This document shows, one piece after another, positions 1 through 5,224 of a stretch of DNA of 5,370 nucleotides; the stretch's first letter is position 1; every line of letters starts with the position of its first letter. The notes below the pieces were generated by a model that saw only the letters and a list, made by a program, of their open reading frames with translations, had not been told where the DNA came from and made no database searches. Location of the stretch: assembly GCA_002402125.1 (NCBI GenBank), contig NVVG01000017.1:7694-13063 (forward strand), in the 5' to 3' direction. A program made the translations under genes and the position numbers. Origin of the DNA: Moraxellaceae bacterium (lineage in GTDB: Bacteria; Pseudomonadota; Gammaproteobacteria; Pseudomonadales; Ketobacteraceae).

Positions 1-421
1 CGATATATTCTGGAAGCATATGGGCGAGTTCAAGATTAGACGTCCGGGGTTGCCAGCCTATATTCACTAGCACCCTATCGTAAAGGGAACCCTTAAAATT
101 TAACGTCATCTCAACCAGTACTTCCCTGCCTGCATTGCGTTCTCTTGACCTATTATCGAGAAGATAGTGCGCAATTACATTACCGCTAATCTGTACCTTT
201 TTATACTCATCGGCTTGATTTGATAATGCCACAGCGGCGTATTGACTCTTTTCCTGCTGCAAAAGATAACGTTCGTTCGCGGCAGCACCGCGCTGCCATT
301 GCCAAAGCGACAACAGCAAACACAAAATCACGGCACAAGATGTAAACAGAAAAAAATAGACCCCAGATGAAAACTGATGTTGGCGAATACGAAATCTCAG
401 GTTATAGTGCGTCAAATCCAT
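1..421 (-). CDS. surf1: SURF1-family cytochrome oxidase assembly protein, N-terminal part (runs off left edge)
   Basis: This is a 140-residue N-terminal portion; the 3' end lies outside the window. SURF1 proteins are inner-membrane factors that help insert heme a into oxidase subunit I. The sequence shows a short basic N-terminus, one transmembrane helix at about residues 20-40, then WQWQR (40-44), matching the WQxxR that follows the first helix in the family. Further on are KKVQISGNV (74-82), YLLDNR (86-91) and the VLVNIGWQP block (117-125), corresponding to the family's VLVNRGWVP. Here the usual Arg is Ile. The start is ATG at 421-419; an in-frame TGA lies three codons upstream (430-428), so no earlier start is possible, and GAGG at 429-426 is a reasonable ribosome binding site. 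The gene follows coxC on the same strand, separated by an oppositely oriented small gene. It could be co-transcribed with the oxidase genes by read-through. The family call is firm although the ORF is incomplete. Confidence 0.88.
   Translation of the reverse strand, partial: MDLTHYNLRFRIRQHQFSSGVYFFLFTSCAVILCLLLSLWQWQRGAAANERYLLQQEKSQYAAVALSNQADEYKKVQISGNVIAHYLLDNRSRERNAGREVLVEMTLNFKGSLYDRVLVNIGWQPRTSNLELAHMLPEYI
380..408 (+). promoter_or_regulatory. Predicted sigma70-type promoter for the small membrane protein gene
   Basis: TTGGCG (380-385, 4 of 6 to the -35 consensus) is followed by a 17-base spacer and TATAGT (403-408, 5 of 6 to the -10 consensus). Transcription would start near 415, giving a leader of about 33 bases before the ATG at 448. 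The promoter lies entirely inside the first codons of the SURF1 gene on the other strand. It supports the start at 448, because the earlier in-frame ATG at 367 would be upstream of it. Predicted by eye only. Confidence 0.5.
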
Positions 422-447
422 CCTTCCTCAATCAAGGCAACGCCACC

Positions 448-633
448 ATGTCGCTCAAACTTCTTATTATCCTGGGTATAGTTATTGTCATCGCCAGCTT
501 ATTTTACAGCTTTTATCATTTACTCGCGGCAAAGAAAACCGGCAGCAAAGTCTTGATTCCACTGGCATTTCGTGTGACTGCCAGTATCGCTATATTGATA
601 CTGGCATTTTTTGAGCTAAGCCAGAGAACGTAA
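448..633 (+). CDS. Small two-helix membrane protein, DUF2909 / 'twin transmembrane protein' type
   Basis: This gene encodes 61 residues that are almost entirely two hydrophobic helices, at about 3-25 and 35-56, joined by a basic turn (AAKKTGSK, 27-34). The second helix opens with LAFRVTASIAIL, like the LxLRVxLS pattern I recall in DUF2909 proteins, which are commonly found between coxC and SURF1 genes. The molecular function is unknown; position suggests a role in oxidase assembly or stability, which is inference. The reading frame is open back to an ATG at 367, but that extension is hydrophilic, overlaps the SURF1 start on the other strand, has no ribosome binding site and precedes the predicted promoter. 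ATG 448 has AAGG at 434-437 (10-base spacer) and gives the usual family length. The gene is divergent from SURF1, with 26 bases between start codons, and convergent with coxC, with 15 bases between stops. It is therefore antisense to any coxC-SURF1 read-through transcript. Confidence 0.8.
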   Translation: MSLKLLIILGIVIVIASLFYSFYHLLAAKKTGSKVLIPLAFRVTASIAILILAFFELSQRT

Positions 634-648
634 TCCAGAAGATGTAAA

Positions 649-1536
649 CTAGAATACGTAAACTAACATAAAGAGACACAACCAAACTACATCAACAAAG
701 TGCCAATACCAGGCACCCGCTTCAAAAGCGAAGTGATCTTCGTCGCTAAAGTGGCCCTTCAGAATACGTGCAAACACTACAATTAGTATAATAGTACCAA
801 CAGTAACGTGAGCTCCGTGAAAACCCGTTAACAAAAAGAATGTTGACGCATAAACACCTGAAGCAAGAGTCAGGCTTAATTCCTGGTAAGCTTCTATATA
901 TTCAGAAACCTGGAAGCCTAAGAAGGTTATACCTAACGCCAAGGTTATTACCATAAACACCTTAAGTTTCGCTCTATTACCTGCTTTTAAGGCATGGTGA
1001 GCAAAGGTCAAGGTGAAACTCGAGGTCACCAACAAAATGGTGTTCAGCAAAGGAATGTGCCATGGATCGATGACCGCTTTAGGGGTCTTAAACTGTTCTG
1101 GATCAGGGTTTAACAGCAATGGCCATTGCGCCACAAAGTCTGGCCATAACATATGGGACATGCCTTTATCGCCTTCGCCAGCAAGCCAGGGCACTGATAA
1201 TACCCGCACATAGAATAATACGCCGAAGAAAGCGGCAAAAAACATCACTTCAGAGAAGATAAACCAGCCCATTCCGCGGCGAAACGATATTGCCAGCTGA
1301 TCGGAATACAGTCCCTGGTGACTTTCTCTTATGACGGTGGCAAACCAGCCGAAAAACATATAGGCCATAAGGACTGACCCTAATAGAAAGACCACAAGGC
1401 TCAACCCTGTATCTTTATTCTGTTGCATATTGAACAAGGTCATAGCAAGACCACACAGGGTTAGAAATATCCCTGATGCAGCAACGATAGGCCAATGACT
1501 TTGATTTGGAACATAATATTCTTGATGTGTAGCCAT
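649..1536 (-). CDS. coxC: Cytochrome c oxidase subunit III (CoxC)
   Basis: A 295-residue, seven-helix membrane subunit of the aa3-type oxidase. It binds no metal; in the family it stabilises the subunit I active site and supports proton uptake. Visible family marks are YYVPNQSHWPIVAA near the N-terminus (7-20), SEVMFFAAFFGVLFY with the conserved helix-III Glu at 96, TFAHHAL (177-183), FHGAHVTVG (239-247) and the C-terminal WYWHFVDVVWL (276-286). Helices run at roughly 15-35, 43-66, 90-112, 163-183, 192-212, 229-258 and 277-295. The long loop between helices III and IV (WLAGEGDKG onward) is typical of gammaproteobacterial CoxC. The start chosen is ATG 1536-1534, which has AGGA 7 bases upstream. 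A GTG directly before it (1539-1537) would add one residue but leave only a 4-base spacer. The length is normal and nothing is missing. Its stop is 15 bases from the convergent small gene, with no terminator hairpin between. Confidence 0.97.
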   Translation of the reverse strand: MATHQEYYVPNQSHWPIVAASGIFLTLCGLAMTLFNMQQNKDTGLSLVVFLLGSVLMAYMFFGWFATVIRESHQGLYSDQLAISFRRGMGWFIFSEVMFFAAFFGVLFYVRVLSVPWLAGEGDKGMSHMLWPDFVAQWPLLLNPDPEQFKTPKAVIDPWHIPLLNTILLVTSSFTLTFAHHALKAGNRAKLKVFMVITLALGITFLGFQVSEYIEAYQELSLTLASGVYASTFFLLTGFHGAHVTVGTIILIVVFARILKGHFSDEDHFAFEAGAWYWHFVDVVWLCLFMLVYVF

Positions 1537-1543
1537 CACTAAA

Positions 1544-1547
1544 TCCT
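1544..1547 (-). promoter_or_regulatory. Ribosome binding site deciding the coxC start
   Basis: AGGA on the minus strand (1547-1544) lies 7 bases before ATG 1536-1534 and 4 bases before the adjacent GTG at 1539-1537. The spacing favours the ATG. Confidence 0.6.
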
Positions 1548-1629
1548 GTTGTAAACCGATGTTATCTTAACAATAGCGTTAATTTTTGTTTTCGTCTTAT
1601 ACCTTAACTATCAATACCTTGCGTCATCA

Positions 1630-2166
1630 CTATCTCTGCGCAAGCGTATCATCAGTTTCCGGCGTTACGTCATACAAAGTATAGGACAACGTAAGTTTCT
1701 TTATATGCTCGGGTAAATCAGCATCAACAAAGAACACCAAAGGCATATCCTTTTTTTCTCCTGCTGCCAAATCCTGCTGCTCAAAGCAGAAGCATTCAAT
1801 CTTATGCAGAAATGGCGCGGCCTCAGATGGCGACACACTAGGCACAGCCTGCGCAACCACCGGTGAATTGGTAGGGTTAGCGACAGTAAATATTACCTGC
1901 CTCCTCTCCCCCAATTTCACATTCACCTGCTCTTCTGCAGGCTTAAAGGGCCAATTTAAATTTGCATTATGATTACTAATAAACTGAATCTTAACGCTAC
2001 GATCTACGACTTCCAGATCTGCTGTTGATTCTAGATAAGCGCCAGCGGTTTTCCCGTTGATGCCTGCCCACTCACAAAATACCGAGTACAAAGGCACCAA
2101 CAGAAATCCGAAACCAAACATAGCCACACAAACGAGCACTAGAGGTAGTGGTCTGGCAAACTTCAT
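1630..2166 (-). CDS. ctaG: Cytochrome c oxidase copper chaperone CtaG/Cox11
   Basis: A 178-residue protein of the CtaG/Cox11 family, which delivers copper to the CuB centre of subunit I. It has a short N-terminus, one membrane anchor at about residues 8-28 (LVLVCVAMFGFGFLLVPLYSVF region) and a periplasmic Ig-like beta domain. The copper-binding CFCF motif is intact at 125-128 (IECFCFEQQ), and the conserved Cys just after the anchor is present (Cys31 in YSVFCEWAGINGKT). The C-terminus LSYTLYDV (160-167) also fits the family. The start is ATG 2166, only 3 bases after the coxA stop; a recognisable but weak AAGG lies inside the coxA end, so translation is probably coupled to coxA. Its stop is followed by a 93-base gap before coxC. 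That gap contains only a weak 5-bp hairpin (1560-1572) and no ORF longer than a few codons. Length and motifs are normal. Confidence 0.96.
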   Translation of the reverse strand: MKFARPLPLVLVCVAMFGFGFLLVPLYSVFCEWAGINGKTAGAYLESTADLEVVDRSVKIQFISNHNANLNWPFKPAEEQVNVKLGERRQVIFTVANPTNSPVVAQAVPSVSPSEAAPFLHKIECFCFEQQDLAAGEKKDMPLVFFVDADLPEHIKKLTLSYTLYDVTPETDDTLAQR

Positions 2167-2169
2167 ATC

Positions 2170-3762
2170 TTAATCTACCTTCGGCGGCGTAGCGAATGAG
2201 TGATAAGGCGCAGGGGAAGGTAAAGTCCACTCCAACCCTTCAGCTGATTCCCAAGGCCGCTGAGGCGCTTTCTCACCACTGCGCATGGTCTTAATAAGAA
2301 TATACACAAAGATTAGCTGGCTAGTACCAAAGATAAAGGCACCAACACTCACGATCATATTAAAATCGGCAAATTGCAATGGATAGTCAGGAATTCGTCT
2401 TGGCATACCTGCTAACCCAATAAAATGCATGGGGAAGAAAGTAAGATTCAAGCCAATAAATGACATCCAAAAGTGGAACTTGGCCATCGGCTCGCTATAC
2501 ATCTTACCTGACCACTTTGGCAACCAATAATAAACACCGGCAAAGATTCCGAAAATCGCGCCTGGTACCAGTACGTAATGGAAATGCGCGACCACAAAAT
2601 ACGTATCATGGTACACAAAATCCACTGGCGCCAATGCCAACATAATCCCAGATAATCCGCCGATGGTGAAAAGAATCACAAAGGCAATGGCGAACAACAT
2701 GGGGGTTTCAAAGGTCATAGAGCCTTTAAACATCGTGGCAATCCAGTTAAAGATCTTCACACCCGTTGGTATCGCAATAAGCATGGTGGTATACATAAAG
2801 AACAATTCACCCGCCAATGGCATTCCTACGGTGAACATGTGGTGAGCCCACACAACGAAGGAAAGCACCGCGATGGCTATTATTGCATACACCATGGAGT
2901 GGTAACCGAACAACTTCTTCCTAGCAAAGGTTGGAATAACTTCCGATACCACACCAAAGCTTGGCAAAATCATAATATACACTTCAGGATGACCAAAGAA
3001 CCAAAATACATGCTGGAATAACACGGGGTCACCGCCGCCGCCTGCATCAAAGAAGCTGGTACCAAAATGAATATCCATCAACATCATGGTTACCACACCC
3101 GCTAGTACCGGCATTACAGCGATCAACAAGAAGGCCGTAATCAACCAGGTCCAGCAAAACATTGGCATGCGCATTAATGTCATACCAGGGGCGCGCATAT
3201 TAAAAATGGTTACAACCACGTTAATCGCACCCATGATCGATGAGGCACCCATCATATGAATCGCAAAGATAAAGAACGTCACACTCGGTGGCGCGTACGT
3301 CGTTGACAACGGCGCATAAAATGTCCAACCAAAGTTGGGGCCGCCGCCATCCATGAGCAATGTCGCTGACATCATCGCAAATGCAAAAGGAAGAATCCAG
3401 AAACTCAAGTTATTGAGCCTTGGCAATGCCATATCTGGCGCACCAATCATCAGCGGAATCATCCAGTTTGCCAAACCAACAAATGCCGGCATGATTGCAC
3501 CGAACACCATGATCAGGCCATGCATGGTAATCATTTGGTTAAAGAAGCCAGGCTCAACTAATTGCAATCCTGGCTGAAACAACTCCGCCCGGATAACAAA
3601 CGCCATCGCACCACCAAAAAACAACATTATCAAACTGAATATCAGATACATAGTTCCGATATCTTTATGGTTAGTCGAGAATAACCAGCGACCTATTCCT
3701 TTTGCAGGACCATGATCGTGGTCGTCGTGACCGTGTTCAACATCCGCTACTTGAGTAGTCAT
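2170..3762 (-). CDS. coxA: Cytochrome c oxidase subunit I (CoxA), catalytic heme a / heme a3-CuB subunit
   Basis: A 530-residue, twelve-helix heme-copper oxidase subunit, A-family, which reduces O2 to water and pumps protons. Ligands visible are His81 (MHGLIMVFG) and His395 for heme a, His393 for heme a3 (VAHFHYV), and His258, His307 and His308 for CuB (GHPEVY and WAHHMF). Tyr262 is the Tyr normally cross-linked to His258. The D channel is complete, with Asp110 and Asn99/Asn117 (ANW and APDMALPRLNN) and Glu260. The K channel has Thr333 and Lys336 (PTGVKIFNW). Arg455-Arg456 are the propionate partners. Spacing from His258 onward matches Paracoccus CoxA with a constant offset of 18. The N-terminus is His/Asp-rich (VEHGHDDHDHG, 8-18) before the first helix. 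The start ATG overlaps the coxB stop (TAATG) and has AGGGGG 6 bases upstream, so it is probably translationally coupled to coxB. No defect is seen. Confidence 0.98.
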   Translation of the reverse strand: MTTQVADVEHGHDDHDHGPAKGIGRWLFSTNHKDIGTMYLIFSLIMLFFGGAMAFVIRAELFQPGLQLVEPGFFNQMITMHGLIMVFGAIMPAFVGLANWMIPLMIGAPDMALPRLNNLSFWILPFAFAMMSATLLMDGGGPNFGWTFYAPLSTTYAPPSVTFFIFAIHMMGASSIMGAINVVVTIFNMRAPGMTLMRMPMFCWTWLITAFLLIAVMPVLAGVVTMMLMDIHFGTSFFDAGGGGDPVLFQHVFWFFGHPEVYIMILPSFGVVSEVIPTFARKKLFGYHSMVYAIIAIAVLSFVVWAHHMFTVGMPLAGELFFMYTTMLIAIPTGVKIFNWIATMFKGSMTFETPMLFAIAFVILFTIGGLSGIMLALAPVDFVYHDTYFVVAHFHYVLVPGAIFGIFAGVYYWLPKWSGKMYSEPMAKFHFWMSFIGLNLTFFPMHFIGLAGMPRRIPDYPLQFADFNMIVSVGAFIFGTSQLIFVYILIKTMRSGEKAPQRPWESAEGLEWTLPSPAPYHSFATPPKVD

Positions 3763-4898
3763 TATTTGCCCCCTTTCATTTTTTCAACATCAGCAGGCAA
3801 AAGTGTATCTCCAACATTATTACCCCACGCGTTTCGTTCGTATGTGACAACTGCGGCCAGATCTACCGCAGACAGCTGATCTCCATAAGCGGCCATACCA
3901 GTGCCCGCTTTGCCGTTAAATACTATATCGAAGTGAGCTTCCATTGGCCCTAAGGCAATAGGACTGTCTTTCAATGCCGGGAATACCGGTGGTATACCAA
4001 CACCCGTTGCCTGGTGACAAGCCGAACAATTCTTATTGTAAACCTCTTCACCCTTAGCCATTAGCTCTTCCATGCTCCAGTCTTTCTGGCTAGCACTGGC
4101 TTCTTTTGCCTTAAGTGCTCTTTGCTCAGCAAGCCAAACAACATATTCTTCTTCGGTGACGGCTTTAACAACGATCGGCATAAAACCATGATCTTTACCG
4201 CAAAGCTCAGCACACTGGCCGCGATAAATACCCACCTCATTAATTGTGGTATGAGCGTCATTGATAAATCCCGGTATAGCATCTTTCTTTAATGCAAGGG
4301 CCGGTACCCACCAGGCATGAATGACATCATTTGCGGTAAATAGGAAACGGATTTTTTTATTGATGGGTACAACTAAAGGATTATCGACTTCTAACAAGTA
4401 ATTAGGGTTTTTCTCTGCCTTGTTATAAATTTCGTCACTTGGCGTTGATAATACACTAAAGAAATCAACGTCTTCGCCAATATATTTATACCGCCACTTC
4501 CATTGATAACCTGTTACCTGAATATCTATATCAGAGTCTGCAGTGTCATAACTTTCTATCAAGGTCTTGGTCGCAGGAAACAGAATAACAACCAAGACGA
4601 TGGTTGGCACAACAGTCCACAACATCTCTAGCTTGGCACTCTCATGGAAAGTTGCCGCCACAGCGCCCTTGGACTTACGGTGGTGAAACATCGACCAAAA
4701 CATCACACCAAAAACAACGATCGAAATGACCACACAGATATAAAACACGACCATGTGCAAATCATAGATGTTGGCGCTATCGTCCGTGACGCCCCGCGTC
4801 ATATTGTATCCCCATTCCGACCAAGCAAGCGTCGGAAATAGCGCCAAAAGCGCACTCAAATAACGAACATTCTTCAACATAAAAGTTCTCTTTTCCAT
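3762..4898 (-). CDS. coxB: Cytochrome c oxidase subunit II (CoxB) with fused C-terminal cytochrome c domain
   Basis: A 378-residue subunit that carries the CuA electron-entry site on the periplasmic side. The order is signal peptide (about 1-27, cleavage likely after LAWS), transmembrane helices at about 47-70 and 90-113, cupredoxin domain at about 120-250, linker, then a class I cytochrome c domain at about 275-372. CuA ligands are all present: His194 (DVIHAWWVP), Cys229, Glu231, Cys233, His237 and Met240 (GQCAELCGKDHGFM). The aromatic patch is YQWKWRY (131-137). The heme c site is CSACH (291-295), with Met335 (GTGMAAYG) the likely axial ligand. This gives a caa3-like arrangement in which the fused heme c can feed CuA. 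The start chosen is ATG 4898; GGAGG lies 10 bases upstream. A longer frame from GTG 4916 would place that GGAGG inside the gene, and the ATG at 4880 has a poorer site but cannot be excluded. First gene of the oxidase series. Confidence 0.96.
   Translation of the reverse strand: MEKRTFMLKNVRYLSALLALFPTLAWSEWGYNMTRGVTDDSANIYDLHMVVFYICVVISIVVFGVMFWSMFHHRKSKGAVAATFHESAKLEMLWTVVPTIVLVVILFPATKTLIESYDTADSDIDIQVTGYQWKWRYKYIGEDVDFFSVLSTPSDEIYNKAEKNPNYLLEVDNPLVVPINKKIRFLFTANDVIHAWWVPALALKKDAIPGFINDAHTTINEVGIYRGQCAELCGKDHGFMPIVVKAVTEEEYVVWLAEQRALKAKEASASQKDWSMEELMAKGEEVYNKNCSACHQATGVGIPPVFPALKDSPIALGPMEAHFDIVFNGKAGTGMAAYGDQLSAVDLAAVVTYERNAWGNNVGDTLLPADVEKMKGGK
3769..3774 (-). promoter_or_regulatory. coxA ribosome binding site inside the end of coxB
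   Basis: AGGGGG on the minus strand (3774-3769) lies 6 bases before the coxA ATG (3762-3760). It sits in the last codons of coxB, whose TAA shares its final A with the coxA start codon. Confidence 0.7.
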
Positions 4899-4908
4899 AT
4901 AGCCGTAT

Positions 4909-4913
4909 CCTCC
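4909..4913 (-). promoter_or_regulatory. Ribosome binding site deciding the coxB start
   Basis: GGAGG on the minus strand (4913-4909) is the only strong Shine-Dalgarno sequence near the coxB 5' end. It is 10 bases from ATG 4898, slightly longer than ideal. It lies within the first codons of the alternative GTG-started frame (4916), which argues against that start. Confidence 0.6.
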
Positions 4914-5088
4914 CACACACTGAGGACTGTTTTTATCGTGCGCTAAGGTTACAGCAGGACTAATTTAGGGGCAAGCAAAAATCCAGTAGGATTAGTGATT
5001 TACGTAGTTTTTTTAAACAAAAAATCGTTCCTCATTTCACCTTAGTACAAAGGCGAGACAATGGCAGAAACGAATTAAAAAAGGACTA

Positions 5089-5152
5089 GTAACTCGAGAG
5101 GAAATCCATGCCTCATCAGACCCGACAGTCATGCATGCCGACTCTCACTTAC
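5089..5152. repeat. Imperfect inverted repeat (stem A)
   Basis: The left arm GTAACTCGAGAG (5089-5100) and right arm CTCTCACTTAC (5142-5152) pair as GTAA/TTAC and GAGAG/CTCTC around a small internal loop. The arms enclose about 41 bases. The left arm contains the GAGAG of the ribosome binding site for the short plus-strand ORF at 5108. Visual inspection only; folding energy was not computed. Confidence 0.4.
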
Positions 5153-5195
5153 ATCAAGTACAATCAATAACTTAGCGACTTTTGAGGCACATGGA
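5105..5195. repeat. Imperfect inverted repeat (stem B), crossing stem A
   Basis: TCCATGCCTCA (5105-5115) pairs with TGAGGCACATGGA (5183-5195): eleven base pairs with a 2-base bulge. The arms enclose 67 bases. The left arm includes the ATG of the short ORF at 5108. Because its arms interleave with those of stem A, the two helices would be alternatives or form a pseudoknot. Confidence 0.45.
5108..5170 (+). CDS. Possible 20-codon ORF with strong ribosome binding site
   Basis: An ATG at 5108 opens a 20-residue frame (starts MPHQTRQSC, ends YIKYNQ) that stops at TAA 5168-5170. GAGAGGA at 5096-5102 is a good Shine-Dalgarno sequence at normal spacing (AGGA to ATG 5 bases). The peptide has no recognisable motif, signal or membrane segment. 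It diverges from coxB and could be a leader peptide for a gene beyond the right edge, or chance. No clear promoter precedes it. I do not recognise it, and confidence that it is translated is low. Confidence 0.18.
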   Translation: MPHQTRQSCMPTLTYIKYNQ

Positions 5196-5210
5196 AGGTT
5201 GAAATTTGCA

Positions 5211-5224
5211 GTTTTCGCGAAAAC
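5211..5224. repeat. Perfect 14-base palindrome GTTTTCGCGAAAAC
   Basis: The sequence equals its own reverse complement over 14 bases, and symmetry breaks immediately outside. It could be the operator of a dimeric regulator. One such palindrome in a window of this size is not very surprising by chance, so the call rests on its location upstream of an operon. Confidence 0.35.

Noticed and set aside
367..447. 27-residue N-terminal extension of the DUF2909-type gene from ATG 367
   Set aside because: It is hydrophilic, has no ribosome binding site, overlaps SURF1 coding sequence and starts upstream of the predicted promoter; ATG 448 gives the usual family size.
627..660. ACGTA/TACGT inverted repeat between the convergent small gene and coxC as a bidirectional terminator
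   Set aside because: Five base pairs around a 22-base loop, with no T tract on either side.
1013..1213. 66-codon plus-strand ORF inside coxC
   Set aside because: Shadow of a strongly conserved coxC frame, with no ribosome binding site or recognisable protein.
1560..1572. TGTTA-TCT-TAACA hairpin in the ctaG-coxC gap as a terminator
   Set aside because: Only 5 AT-rich base pairs without a following T tract in the transcribed direction; unlikely to terminate.
3335..3577. 80-codon plus-strand ORF inside coxA, with similar ones at 2460-2645, 2663-2845 and 2839-3021
   Set aside because: All are antisense to conserved coxA codons and show no family features.
4061..4282. 73-codon minus-strand ORF in another frame of coxB
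   Set aside because: It lies across the CuA region of CoxB, which is clearly coding in the other frame.
4899..4916. coxB start at GTG 4916
   Set aside because: The GGAGG needed for initiation lies inside this extension, and no comparable site precedes GTG 4916.
5061..5078. Five-codon ORF ATG GCA GAA ACG AAT TAA with AAAGG upstream
   Set aside because: Too short to support; an ATG with a nearby purine run is expected by chance.
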